NCBI RefSeq assembly: GCF_012027725.1
Contig: NZ_SJOU01000007.1
Location: 62,001-126,000, forward strand
Direction of reading: 5' to 3'
DNA: 64,000 nt
Source of the DNA: Olsenella sp. SW781
Lineage (GTDB): Bacteria; Actinomycetota; Coriobacteriia; Coriobacteriales; Atopobiaceae
This document shows, piece after piece, positions 1 through 8,565 of this stretch. Below the pieces are notes generated by a model. It saw nothing but the letters and a program-made list of their open reading frames with translations. It did no database searches and was not told where the DNA came from. The position numbers and the translations under genes were made by a program. Position 1 is the first letter of the stretch, and every line of letters begins with the position of its first letter.

Positions 1-47
1 GGCGCGGCGGGAGGTGCCGAGAGGAGCGCGGGCGCGCCCCGGGGCCG

Positions 48-1244
48 TCAGACGGGACGCGAGGCGCACCAGGCGGCCACGTGCTCGGCGAGAAGGTCGT
101 CGGGCACCATGGAGAGGCGCACCCGACCGAGCGAGCGGGGCAGCGCGAGCATGAAGCGGTTGGTGCGGCGGTAGCGCTCCTCGCGCATGGCGGCGAGAAG
201 GGCGTCCGGGTCCACGGGCGCCTCGACGGTGCCGAGCCCGAGGCGCTCGAGCAGCTCGTCCTGCGTGAACATGTCGTCGATCGAGAGCTGGTCCTGCGCG
301 GCGGAGAGGCGCGCGGCGAAGCGCATCCCGTCCGCGATCAGGGTCGAGCCGGGAACCTCGGGGCCGAGGAGGGCGCGCAGCGGGCGGGCGAGGTCCATCG
401 CGTACGCGATGGACTGGCGGGTGGAGACCGCCGTGGACGAGACGACCCTGCCCCGGCTCTTGACCGAGTCGAGGAGCTGCGTGAGCGTTGCGGCCACATC
501 CCCTGCGACGAGGTCGTCCGTGGCGTCCCACAGCCGCTCGAAGGCCTTGTTCGAGTCGCACGTCGCCGTCTGCGCCATGAGGGCGAAGGAGAGGCGGGCG
601 GGCTCGCCGGCGGGGTCGAGGTCGAAGAGGCCGATGTCGACGATGGAGAAGCGCGCCGAGCCGTCCTGGGTCACCATGCGCGGGAGGCCGGGCAGGTCGA
701 GCGCGCGGGGCGTCGCCCCGGCGACGATGGCGCTCGCGGCGTCGAGCGGGACCTCGGCGAGCGACGTGCCCCCGCACCACGACGAGCACGCGAAGGACGC
801 CACGGAGAGCGCCTCGTAGCCGCCCACGGCGACGACAAGGTCGTCGGAGGTGATGCGCTCCTCGGCGAGAAGGGCGTCGAGCGCCTGCACGCGCGCGAGG
901 TCGCACGCTCCGGCGGGCATCTCGAGCCGTCGCACCGAGAAGCCCTCGTCGGAGAGGTCGCGGTGGAGCCCCTCGAGGAGGGCCGCCGGCGCGCCCGGCT
1001 CGCTGACGAGCGCGCAGGAGTGGGGCTTCCCGACGACCGAGCGCAGGTCGTGCGCGACGCTCGATGAGATGCCGAGGCCCCCTCGCACGTCCATCGAGCC
1101 CCCGCGCAGCGTCACCCACTGGCGCTGACGGCGAATCTCAGGCGCCGCCTCCGCGGCCTCGGGCGCGGCTGCGGCCTCGGCCTCGGGCGTCTCCGCCGCT
1201 GCGGCCTCGGGCGTCTCCGCCGCTGCGGCCTGGTTCTCGCTCAT
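48..1244 (-). CDS. AroB-like (3-dehydroquinate synthase family) protein, probably non-catalytic
   Basis: 398 aa. Residues 5-37 are an Ala/Glu/Pro-rich tail built from a repeated AAAAETPEA unit (24-bp tandem repeat in the DNA around 1177-1224). The rest has the length and layout of 3-dehydroquinate synthase, which makes the ring precursor of the shikimate pathway. Where the family has the NAD-binding GGG-V-x-GD stretch this protein has GGYEAL (141-146), and where it has D-S-V-GGKT it has DAASAIVAGAT (168-178), so key cofactor and substrate residues are missing. The start codon overlaps the shikimate kinase stop by 4 nt (ATGA), so the two are translationally coupled. Assignment rests on overall pattern and on the aroK neighbour. 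It could be a catalytically dead partner or a repurposed paralogue; activity is doubtful. Confidence 0.6.
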   Translation of the reverse strand: MSENQAAAAETPEAAAAETPEAEAAAAPEAAEAAPEIRRQRQWVTLRGGSMDVRGGLGISSSVAHDLRSVVGKPHSCALVSEPGAPAALLEGLHRDLSDEGFSVRRLEMPAGACDLARVQALDALLAEERITSDDLVVAVGGYEALSVASFACSSWCGGTSLAEVPLDAASAIVAGATPRALDLPGLPRMVTQDGSARFSIVDIGLFDLDPAGEPARLSFALMAQTATCDSNKAFERLWDATDDLVAGDVAATLTQLLDSVKSRGRVVSSTAVSTRQSIAYAMDLARPLRALLGPEVPGSTLIADGMRFAARLSAAQDQLSIDDMFTQDELLERLGLGTVEAPVDPDALLAAMREERYRRTNRFMLALPRSLGRVRLSMVPDDLLAEHVAAWCASRPV

Positions 1245-1789
1245 AAGAGCCCCCTCTCCCAGAGCAGCTGCGCCGCGGCATGGGCGACCTGCTCGAAGGT
1301 CCTGTTCCTGATGTCGATGGTGACGTCCGCCGCGGCCTCGTAGAGCGGCCGGCGGTGGCGATACACCAGCTCGGCATGCTCGGCCGAGCCGAGGTCCGGA
1401 CGGCGCTCGGGGCAGCGAATCTGCCTGAGCGAGTCGGCGAGGTCGCCGTCAAGGTACACGACGACCCCCATCTCGCGCATGAGCGAGCAGTTCTCCTGCC
1501 GCTCGACGATGCCTCCGCCGCAGCTCACGAGCAGCGACTTCCTGCCCGCGAGCCGACGCAGCTCGGTGGTCTCCGCGTCACGGAACGCCTCCTCGCCCTC
1601 CTGATCGAAGATTTCCGCGACCGACCTGCCGAGCCTGCGCTCGACGAGACGGTCGGTGTCGACGTACGGGCGGTGGAAGAGCGCGCCGAGGTTGCGGGCG
1701 AGGGTCGACTTGCCCGCGCCGAGAAACCCGACGAAGAAGATGTGGTCGCAACCCTCGTGAACGACGTATCCCCCACCCTGTGCCAGCAC
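1241..1789 (-). CDS. aroK: Shikimate kinase
   Basis: Cytoplasmic kinase that phosphorylates shikimate at the 3-hydroxyl using ATP. With the GTG start chosen here the protein is 182 aa, near the usual 170. Walker A GFLGAGKS lies at about 21-28, the DTD shikimate/Mg motif at 44-46, the GGG loop at 91-93, and a C-terminal RRPLYEAAAD segment supplies the adenine-side Arg. The GTG at 1787-1789 is preferred because AAGGGAGG stands 4 nt in front of it. An in-frame start at 1873 would add 28 residues with no family counterpart and would run toward the repeat cluster. It is the first gene of a two-gene unit with the AroB-like gene. Confidence 0.88.
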   Translation of the reverse strand: MLAQGGGYVVHEGCDHIFFVGFLGAGKSTLARNLGALFHRPYVDTDRLVERRLGRSVAEIFDQEGEEAFRDAETTELRRLAGRKSLLVSCGGGIVERQENCSLMREMGVVVYLDGDLADSLRQIRCPERRPDLGSAEHAELVYRHRRPLYEAAADVTIDIRNRTFEQVAHAAAQLLWERGLL

Positions 1790-1874
1790 CGAACCTCCCT
1801 TGCATAACGTGCCGCCCTCGATTCTAGCAGGAGCCGCGAGACGCCCGCCAGGTTTCCTGACGAGCACGCGCACT

Positions 1875-2036
1875 CAGATGCGGAACTGAGTACGGTGCGG
1901 CACGCAAATCCGGAACTGAGTGCCCTCCGGCTCCGGGTCGGCGCTCAAATGCGGAACTGAGTGCGGGCCGGCGTCGTGGTTGGCACGCAGAGCGGGAACC
2001 GGGTACGGGCAAGTGCGCAAATCCGGAACTGAGTGT
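1875..2036. repeat. Five phased 19-bp direct repeats upstream of aroK
   Basis: Consensus CAAATSCGGAACTGAGTGC, copies beginning at 1875, 1905, 1946, 1988 and 2018. Copies 2, 3 and 5 are nearly identical; copies 1 and 4 are diverged. Start-to-start steps are 30, 41, 42 and 30 bp, close to 3, 4, 4 and 3 turns of B-DNA, so all copies would face the same side of the helix. The cluster fills the gap between the yqeG stop and the aroK start. It could be a regulator-binding array or a small intergenic repeat; no function can be read directly. Confidence 0.75.
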
Positions 2037-2053
2037 CGGCAGCGTGACCGGCG

Positions 2054-2554
2054 TCACTCCCCCTCGAAGGTGACGCCGCGCAGGGCGAGTCGCTCGAAGA
2101 TGCGGAAGACGTGCGTGTACCAGAGGTCGCTGCGCGACTGCGGGCGCACAAGGACGGTGCGGACGCCGGCGAGGTTGCCGGCGGCGACGTCGGTGAACAC
2201 CTGGTCGCCGATCATCACGGTCTCCTCGGGCGAGGCGCCCATGAGCCGCATCGCGCGACGCAGGGCGAAGGGCGCCGGCTTCATGGCGTGGTCGACCACC
2301 TCGACGCCGAGCTCGCGGGCCGTGCGGCCCACCTGGCTCGAGTGGAAGTTGTTGGAGACGAGGCAGAGCCCGATCCCCGCCGCGCGGGCAGCGTCGAGCC
2401 AGGCCACGACCTCGGGCGGCGCCGAGGAGGCGTCGCGCGGCACGCAGGTGTTGTCGCGGTCGAGCAGGACGAGCCGCACGTTCTTCTCGGCAAGCTCCCC
2501 CACGTCGACGAGGGGGAGCGACGCCACGTAGCGCCAGGCGCGGAACAGACCCAT
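2054..2554 (-). CDS. YqeG family HAD-type phosphatase
   Basis: 166 aa HAD-superfamily hydrolase of the YqeG/HAD-IIIA type. Motif I is LDRDNT (31-36, nucleophile D32 and acid/base D34), motif II Ser in LVSNN (66-69), motif III Lys92 in MKPAP, motif IV GDQVFTD (116-122). Family members are small cytoplasmic phosphatases of unsettled substrate that often sit beside aro or replication genes. The ATG at 2552-2554 begins where family similarity begins; an upstream in-frame extension is low-complexity and would overlap mltG. It lies 10 nt after the mltG stop, probably in the same transcript. Confidence 0.85.
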   Translation of the reverse strand: MGLFRAWRYVASLPLVDVGELAEKNVRLVLLDRDNTCVPRDASSAPPEVVAWLDAARAAGIGLCLVSNNFHSSQVGRTARELGVEVVDHAMKPAPFALRRAMRLMGASPEETVMIGDQVFTDVAAGNLAGVRTVLVRPQSRSDLWYTHVFRIFERLALRGVTFEGE

Positions 2555-2564
2555 CGGACGCGCC

Positions 2565-3881
2565 CTACGAGTTGTTGGCAATGGCCTGCAGGTGCTCGTC
2601 GTAGGTCCTGCTGAAGGCGTACTCGGTCTCCCCGGCGTCATTGGTCCAGAAGAAGAAGTAGAAGTAGCCCTCGTTGATGTAGTCCATGTCGGGCGAGCAG
2701 ACCGCCTGCAGCGACTCGAGGCCCGGGCTGCAGATCGGGGTCGGCGGCAGGCCCTGGTGGGCGTAGGTGCTGTAGGGGTCAGACTCGTCGTGGACCTCCT
2801 CGGCGGAGGGGTCGTGGCCCACCGAGTAGGCGGTCGTGGCGTCTGACTGCAGGAAGCCGTAGTTGGGGTCGCCCATGTTGTCCAGGCGGTTGTAGAAGAC
2901 GGAGGCGACCTGGGCGCGCGTGCTCGGCGTGGACTCCTTCTCGACGATGGAGGCGAGGTTGACCATCTGCGCCACCGAGAGGCCGTCGGAGGTGGGGTAG
3001 CTCAGGTCGAGCGTGGCGAGCTCGGTCTCGAACTGGTCGAGCATCGTGCGGATGACCTCGTCGGCCGTGACCTCGGTGCTGGAGAAGCTGTAGGTCTTGG
3101 GGAAGAGGAATCCCTCGAGCGAGTCGTTCTCCACGCCCTCGAGGAACGAGTAGTCGGCGACGTAGTTCGAGGCCTTGGCCTGGGCGAGGAACTCGTCGGA
3201 CGTGATGGGCAGCACCTCCTGGACCGCCGCCGCGATGCGCGCGAGCGTGTAGCCCTCGGGGATGGTGAGCGAGATCTCGGCGTTGGGGCCGGTCGTCAGC
3301 TGGTTGATGATCGAGGGGAGGTCGGAGCCGGCGGTGAAGGAGTAGCTGCCGCTCTTGATGCTCTGCTCGGCGTTCATCTGGCGCGCCTGGTTGAGGAACT
3401 CGCTCTTGTTGGAGATAAGGCCGGCGTCGTAGAGCAGGTCGGCCACGACGGAGGCGCCCGAGCCCTCGGGGACGCTCACGGAGACGACGGTGCCCTCGGC
3501 GACGGCCTGGGACTCGCCCCGGGTCTCCTGCGAGCCGAGGCTCGGCAGGATCACGAAGACCACCGCGAGCACGGCCGCCACGGCCACGAGGCCCAGAACG
3601 ATGAAGGGCGCCCTGCTCCTGCGGCGGCTCCTGCCGCCGTGGTGTACGTTGTGGCTGCCGGCGCGTCGGGTGGCGGCGGCGGTGCGGCTCGAGACGCGCG
3701 TGCCCGAGAGGGCGGCGCGCGGCGCCGTCGCACCCTGGGACGGGACGCCCGCCTGGGCGCGCGGCCTGCGCTGCCGGCTCACGGGCTGCGACGCGGGAGC
3801 GGACTGGGGCACCTGCGCCCGGTTGCTCGTTCCGAAGTGAGACCCGCCATGCCGCGGGGTCGGGTTGGTGGGTGTTGCCAT
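2565..3881 (-). CDS. mltG: Endolytic murein transglycosylase MltG (YceG-like)
   Basis: 438 aa. Cleaves nascent glycan strands in the membrane and so sets their length. The first ~85 residues are a polar, Arg/Ala/Ser-rich cytoplasmic region, followed by one membrane helix (about 90-112) and an extracytoplasmic YceG domain. The catalytic Glu is E314 in SIVEKES, the family signature; QSDATTAY and the conserved PICSPG segment follow. The polar N-terminal region is longer than in proteobacterial MltG but usual for actinobacterial members. Stop is 10 nt before yqeG and start is 9 nt after ruvX, consistent with an alaS-ruvX-mltG-yqeG operon. Confidence 0.93.
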   Translation of the reverse strand: MATPTNPTPRHGGSHFGTSNRAQVPQSAPASQPVSRQRRPRAQAGVPSQGATAPRAALSGTRVSSRTAAATRRAGSHNVHHGGRSRRRSRAPFIVLGLVAVAAVLAVVFVILPSLGSQETRGESQAVAEGTVVSVSVPEGSGASVVADLLYDAGLISNKSEFLNQARQMNAEQSIKSGSYSFTAGSDLPSIINQLTTGPNAEISLTIPEGYTLARIAAAVQEVLPITSDEFLAQAKASNYVADYSFLEGVENDSLEGFLFPKTYSFSSTEVTADEVIRTMLDQFETELATLDLSYPTSDGLSVAQMVNLASIVEKESTPSTRAQVASVFYNRLDNMGDPNYGFLQSDATTAYSVGHDPSAEEVHDESDPYSTYAHQGLPPTPICSPGLESLQAVCSPDMDYINEGYFYFFFWTNDAGETEYAFSRTYDEHLQAIANNS

Positions 3882-3890
3882 CGTGCCCTC

Positions 3891-4304
3891 TCAGTTATGT
3901 CTGGCGTCGAGCCAGGCTTGCAGAAACAGGCTCGCGGCCACCATGTCGACCTTGCCGCGCATGGCACGCTCGCTGAGCCCCTGTTCCCTCAGGATACGCT
4001 TAGCCTCGGCTGAGGACAAACGTTCGTCCTCAAACTCCAGCGGAAGACCGCACGCCGTCGCGATTCGCTCGGCCTGCTCCCGCACGCGCGCCGCCTGGGG
4101 GCCCTCCTCGCCCGCGAGCGTCATCGGCCTGCCGCAGACGAGAAGCTCGGGCTCCCAGTCCTCGAGCACGCGCCGGAAGGTGACCGCGTGCGCGAGCACC
4201 TCCTGCGCGGGAAGGACGCAGACCGGCGAGGCCACGCGGCCGGCAGGGTCGCTCACGGCGACGCCGACGCGGACCTCGCCGATGTCGAGCGCGAGGACCC
4301 TCAC
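3891..4304 (-). CDS. ruvX: Putative pre-16S rRNA nuclease / Holliday junction resolvase-like protein RuvX (YqgF)
   Basis: 137 aa RNase H-fold nuclease. It carries LALDIGEVRVGVAVSD (D7 as first acidic residue), the ELLVCGRPM strand, EFEDERLSS (second acid) and DMVAASLFLQAWL (third acid). The family acts in 16S rRNA 5'-end maturation, with an older proposal as a Holliday junction resolvase. It begins 5 nt after the alaS stop; alaS-yqgF-mltG is a common gene order in Gram-positive bacteria. Glu replaces the usual Lys in the DxGxKRxG motif (GEVRVG); the catalytic acids are intact. Confidence 0.9.
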   Translation of the reverse strand: MRVLALDIGEVRVGVAVSDPAGRVASPVCVLPAQEVLAHAVTFRRVLEDWEPELLVCGRPMTLAGEEGPQAARVREQAERIATACGLPLEFEDERLSSAEAKRILREQGLSERAMRGKVDMVAASLFLQAWLDARHN

Positions 4305-4309
4305 GGCCG

Positions 4310-6973
4310 CTAGATCCCGAGCGCGGCGCGCGCGGCGTCGAGCGCGGCGTCGATGCCGGAGGCGTCGGAGCCGCCGGCCTGCGCCATGTTGGGGCGCCCG
4401 CCGCCGCGGCCGCCCACGAGGCCGGCGATGTCCTTGATGATGGCGCCCGCGGCAAAGCCGGCGGAGACCGCGCCGTCCGTGCCGCCGGCGAGAAGGGCGA
4501 CCTTGCCGTCGGGCGTGGCGGAGGCGATGACGCAGGCCACGGCCTCGCCGTTCGCGGCGTCGCGGATGCCGTCCCAGGCGGAGCGCATCTCCTTGCCGGT
4601 GAGGCCGTCAATGCGGGCGACCACGGCCTTGTAGCCGTCGAGCTGGACGGCGGCCTTGTAGGCGTCGGCGACCTTCGAGGCGCCGGCGCCGGTCGTCGCG
4701 GCCTCGAGGGCCTTCCTGGTCTCGCGCAGCTCGTGCTCGAGCGCGGCCACGCGCTCGGCGACGGCGTCCGGGCGGCACTTGAGCTCGCGGGCCACGTCGT
4801 CGAGGGCGAGCAGGCGCTCGTCGACGTACTCGATGGCGCCCATCGAGGTCACGGCCTCGATGCGGCGGGCGTTGGAGCCGACGGACCCCTCGGAGACGAT
4901 CTTGAAGAGGCCGAGGTCGGCGGTGTTGCGCGCGTGCGTGCCGCCGCAGAGCTCGCGCGAGAAGGGCGCCTCGGACTCGCCGGTGGAGACGACGCGCACC
5001 ACATCGCCGTACTTCTCGCCGAAGAGGGCGACGGCGCCGGAGGCCTTGGCCTCCTCGATGCCCATGACGCGGGTGACGATGGGCTCGGCGGCGAAGATCT
5101 GTGCGTTGACCATGCCCTCCACGCGGGCGAGCTGGTCGGCAGTCATGGCCTCGAAGTGGGTGAAGTCGAAGCGCAGGCGGTCGGGCGCAACGAGCGAGCC
5201 GGCCTGGGAGACGTGGTCGCCCAGGACCTTCTTGAGCGCCGCGTCGAGCAGGTGCGTAGCGGTGTGGTTGCGTCGGATGAGCTCGCGGCGGCCCGCGTCG
5301 ATCGAGGCCGTGACCTCGTCACCCACGGAGAGCGCGCCCTCCTCGACCTCGACGGCGTGAGCGTAGAGGCCGTTCTTGACCTTGGTGTCGGTGACGCGCA
5401 GGCGCGCGCCGGCGGCCGTCGTGATGGAGCCGGTGTCGCCCACCTGGCCGCCCATCTCGGCGTAGAACGGCGTGACGTCGAGGACGACCTCGACCTCCTG
5501 GCCCGCCTCGGCGCGCTCGGCCTCGACGCCGTCCGCCACGATGGCGAGCACGCGCGCGGTGGCCTCGTTCTTGTCATAGCCGCAGAACTCGGTGTCGGCC
5601 AGGCGGTCGGAGAGCGCGGTCCAGACGTCGTTGAAGGTGCCCCAGGCGTCGCGGTTGGCGTTGGCGCGGGCGCGCTCGCGCTGCTCGGTCATGCAGGCGT
5701 CAAAGGCGTCCATGTCCACGTCATGGCCGGAGGCGGCGCAGATCTCGCGCGTGAGGTCGATGGGGAACCCGTAGGTGTCGTGCAGCTTGAAGGCCACGTC
5801 GCCGGGAAGCGTGGCGCCCTCGGCGAGGCGCTCGAGCTCGCCCGCGAGCAGCTCCTCGCCGGCGTCGAGCGTGGCGCCGAAGCGCTCCTCCTCGGCCGCG
5901 ACGATACCGTCGATGAGCGAGCGGCTCTCCACGATGGCGGGGTAGTTGTCGCCCATGAGGCGGCAGATCTCCTCGACGTAGGAGCCGAGGAACGCGCCCT
6001 TGATGCCCGCGAGGCGGCCGTGGTAGACCGCGCGGCGCAGGAGGCGCCGCAGCACGTAGCTCCTGCCCTCGTTGCCCGGCAGGATGCCGTCGCCGATCAT
6101 GAACGTGACGGCGCGGGCGTGGTCGGCCACGATGCGCAGGCTGCGGTCGCGCGCGGCGTCGGTGCCGTAGGCGTGCCCGGAGAGGCGCTCGCCCACGCCG
6201 ATGAGCGTGCTCAGCAGGTCGCCGTCGTAGTTGGTGCCCTTGTGCTGCATGATGGCGGCGATGCGCTCGAGGCCCATGCCGGTGTCGATGTTGCGGTGCG
6301 GGAGCTCGGGGAGCGAGCCGTCCTCCTGGCGGTCGTACTGCGTGAAGACGAGGTTCCAGAACTCGAGGAAGCGGTCGCAGTCGTCGCAGCCGGGGCCGCA
6401 ATCGGGGCCGCCGCAGCCGAACTCCTCGCCCTGGTCGAAGTAGATCTCCGAGCACGGGCCGCAGGGGCCGGTGGGGCCGGCGGCCCAGAAGTTGTCCTTC
6501 TCGCCGAGGCGCGAGATGTGGTCGTAGGGGACGCCCTGCTCGTGCCAGAGCTCGATGGCCTCGTCGTCGTTCTCGAAGACCGTCATGTAGAGGCGCTCGG
6601 GCGGAAGGCCCAGGTGCTCGGGGCTCGTGATGAAGTCGTAGGCCCAGGCGATGGCGTCGGCCTTGGAGTAGCCGCCGAAGGAGAAGTTGCCGAGCATCTC
6701 GAAGAACGAGAGGTGCGTGGCGTCGCCGATGTTCTCGATGTCGTTGGTGCGCAGGCACTTCTGGCAGGAGCAGGCGCCGATCTCGGGCATGGTCTTGATG
6801 CCCTGGTAGTACTCCTTGAACTGGTTCATGCCCGCGTTGGTGAGCAAGAGCGACGGGTCGTCGGGCACAAGCGACGACGAGGGATACAGCTTGCAGCCCT
6901 TGCTCTCGAAGAACCGGAGGAAGTCCTCGCGGATCTCGGCGGTGGTCATGGTCTTGTAGTCGGCGGTGCTCAT
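4310..6973 (-). CDS. alaS: Alanyl-tRNA synthetase
   Basis: 887 aa class II synthetase charging tRNA-Ala. N-terminal motif 1 region LVPDDPSLLLTNAGMNQF, the HLSFFEMLGNFSFG segment, then an editing domain with HTATHLLDAALKK and a CGGTHARNT zinc site (Cys near residue 676), and the C-Ala domain ending in a Gly-rich GGRGGGRPNMAQAGG. The ATG at 6971-6973 is chosen because AGGGGAG stands 6-7 nt upstream; an in-frame ATG 33 nt earlier lacks this. A possible -10 (TATACT, minus strand) lies at 7018-7023. Full length with no lesion seen; head of the alaS-ruvX-mltG-yqeG run. Confidence 0.97.
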   Translation of the reverse strand: MSTADYKTMTTAEIREDFLRFFESKGCKLYPSSSLVPDDPSLLLTNAGMNQFKEYYQGIKTMPEIGACSCQKCLRTNDIENIGDATHLSFFEMLGNFSFGGYSKADAIAWAYDFITSPEHLGLPPERLYMTVFENDDEAIELWHEQGVPYDHISRLGEKDNFWAAGPTGPCGPCSEIYFDQGEEFGCGGPDCGPGCDDCDRFLEFWNLVFTQYDRQEDGSLPELPHRNIDTGMGLERIAAIMQHKGTNYDGDLLSTLIGVGERLSGHAYGTDAARDRSLRIVADHARAVTFMIGDGILPGNEGRSYVLRRLLRRAVYHGRLAGIKGAFLGSYVEEICRLMGDNYPAIVESRSLIDGIVAAEEERFGATLDAGEELLAGELERLAEGATLPGDVAFKLHDTYGFPIDLTREICAASGHDVDMDAFDACMTEQRERARANANRDAWGTFNDVWTALSDRLADTEFCGYDKNEATARVLAIVADGVEAERAEAGQEVEVVLDVTPFYAEMGGQVGDTGSITTAAGARLRVTDTKVKNGLYAHAVEVEEGALSVGDEVTASIDAGRRELIRRNHTATHLLDAALKKVLGDHVSQAGSLVAPDRLRFDFTHFEAMTADQLARVEGMVNAQIFAAEPIVTRVMGIEEAKASGAVALFGEKYGDVVRVVSTGESEAPFSRELCGGTHARNTADLGLFKIVSEGSVGSNARRIEAVTSMGAIEYVDERLLALDDVARELKCRPDAVAERVAALEHELRETRKALEAATTGAGASKVADAYKAAVQLDGYKAVVARIDGLTGKEMRSAWDGIRDAANGEAVACVIASATPDGKVALLAGGTDGAVSAGFAAGAIIKDIAGLVGGRGGGRPNMAQAGGSDASGIDAALDAARAALGI

Positions 6974-7140
6974 ATCGCTCCCCTGCGGTCGGGTCCTGGT
7001 GCGCATACAACCTTGTCAGTATAGCGCGAGCAGCCCTTCCGCGTGGTACGTCACGCAATCGCCGGGTTTTTCAGCTGGGCGCCGCGCGGCACCGGGGGGG
7101 GCGGTGAGGCGAGAAGGGCGCGAGAAGGACGGGGGCTCCC

Positions 7141-8439
7141 CTACTTCTCGCCCTTCTCGCCCTCGCGAAGGCGCTCGACGAGGCGCTCGACCGGGTGCTT
7201 GGGGCGCGGGGCGGCCGTGGCGGACTCGTGCTCGCGCGTCGCCGGAAGGATCTCGGACTCGGCGAAGCGCTCCTCGCCGAGGGCGTCGCTCGCGGGGACG
7301 GGGTTGCCGGAGGCGTCGTGGAAGGGCGTGCCCTTGAAGAGCGCGCCGTCGTAGGACACGATCTGCTCGCCCGTGCGCGTCTCGAAGTAGAAGACAAAGA
7401 GCCCCTTGGCGATGGCGCAGAGCGGTATGGCCACGACCATGCCGAGCGGCCCCAGGAGCGCCGAGCCGATCATGATGGCGAGCAGCGACAGCACGGGGTG
7501 AATCTGCATCGTGGACTGGTTGATGCGCGGCACGATGAGGTTGTCCGTGACGTTTTGCGCCACCATGGCCGCGATCATCGTCCAGAACGCCATGACGGGG
7601 CTGTAGAAGAGCGCCACGCCGGTGGCCACGATCGCCGAAATCGACGGGCCGACCACCGGGATGAAGTTCAGCACGCCGGAGAGCACGCCCATGAGCCCCG
7701 CATAGGGGTGGCCGGCGAGCATGAAGCCCACGCACGCGAGGCTGCCCTGGATGATGGAGTCGATGAGGGTGGAGCGCAGGTAGCCGCCCACGGAGCGCGA
7801 GACGACGGCGAGCGTGACGCGGTAGTTCTCCGAGCGGCGGGGTCCGAGCACGAGGCAAATCTCGTCGTTGATGCGCGGGTAGTCGCAGACGAGCCAGAAC
7901 GCGAAGACGAGGCCGAGAAACACGGTGAAGACCGCCGACGCGATGTTGCTCACGGCGGGGACGAGCCCGTTGCTGATGGCGCCGAGCAGCGCGGAGACGA
8001 GGCCCGAGAGGATGCTCTGGAGTGAGCTGATGAGCGAGCCCGTGTCCACGTACTCGCCGATCTGCTTGAGGATGTCGTGCTGGCGCTCGAGGTCGGCGAG
8101 CCACGACCCCATCTCGGAGATGCGGGCCGGCAGGTCGCGCAGCAGGTCGGTCATCTGGGCGAAGAACAGCGGGATGATGAGCGAGAAGAGCAGCACCACC
8201 GCGAGGGCGACCACGATGACGCCCAGGATCGAGGCGACGCCGCGCGGCACGCGATGACGCGCGAGCCAGTTGACGAGCGGCGAGGCCACGTACGCGATGA
8301 GGCAGCCCGTCGCGAGGAACAGAAGCACGCTCGAGAGGCGCCCCAGCACCATGAGCACGACGGCCGCCACGAGGATCGCCCCCACGACAGTCCACACCCT
8401 GAGGCAGGCAAGGCGCACCCGCGCCGCCCTCTGATCCAT
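7141..8439 (-). CDS. AI-2E family transporter (TqsA/YdiK/PerM type permease)
   Basis: 432 aa multi-pass membrane protein. Two hydrophobic segments near the N-terminus, a long soluble stretch, then a C-terminal block of membrane helices with the family signature GVLNFIPVVGPSISA. Members include TqsA (AI-2 exporter) and Na+/H+ antiporter-like proteins, so the substrate cannot be named. The last ~60 residues are a charged tail (PKHPVERLVERLREGEKGEK). The ATG at 8437-8439 follows GGAGGAGAG; longer in-frame versions would read into the palindrome at 8473-8556. Monocistronic as far as seen. Confidence 0.85.
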   Translation of the reverse strand: MDQRAARVRLACLRVWTVVGAILVAAVVLMVLGRLSSVLLFLATGCLIAYVASPLVNWLARHRVPRGVASILGVIVVALAVVLLFSLIIPLFFAQMTDLLRDLPARISEMGSWLADLERQHDILKQIGEYVDTGSLISSLQSILSGLVSALLGAISNGLVPAVSNIASAVFTVFLGLVFAFWLVCDYPRINDEICLVLGPRRSENYRVTLAVVSRSVGGYLRSTLIDSIIQGSLACVGFMLAGHPYAGLMGVLSGVLNFIPVVGPSISAIVATGVALFYSPVMAFWTMIAAMVAQNVTDNLIVPRINQSTMQIHPVLSLLAIMIGSALLGPLGMVVAIPLCAIAKGLFVFYFETRTGEQIVSYDGALFKGTPFHDASGNPVPASDALGEERFAESEILPATREHESATAAPRPKHPVERLVERLREGEKGEK

Positions 8440-8472
8440 GTCTCTCCTCCCGTTGCCCGTTCGGGTGCCTAT

Positions 8473-8556
8473 TTGCCTATTTGGGGACAGGCCCCTTTTA
8501 GGCAAGTTTTCATCCCTGCAAACTTGCCTAAAAGGGGCCTGTCCCCAAATAGGCAA
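8473..8556. repeat. 37-bp perfect inverted repeat, TTGCCTAAAAGGGG family, copy 1
   Basis: Left arm 8473-8509, right arm 8520-8556, 10-nt loop, perfectly complementary over 37 bp. Key words are TTGCCTATTTGGGGACAGG at the outer side and CCCCTTTTAGGCAAG at the inner side. It sits between the sigma-factor stop and the permease start, both on the minus strand, where it could end transcription from the stress operon. Shorter relatives lie at 18016-18048 and 40341-40369. Confidence 0.9.
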
Positions 8557-8565
8557 CTAGGCAGA

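Noticed and set aside
1790-1873. Longer aroK starting at 1873
   Set aside because: It would add 28 residues without family counterpart, and the GTG at 1789 has a much better ribosome-binding site.
1875-2036. Possible CRISPR-like array
   Set aside because: Repeats are only 19 bp, diverged, with 11-23-bp gaps of uneven length, and no cas genes are present.
4733-7024. Long open frame of 763 codons opposite alaS
   Set aside because: Its product is low-complexity (Val/Ala/Gly/Glu/Arg), lacks any motif, and is the mirror of a fully conserved alaS; long antisense frames are expected at this GC content.
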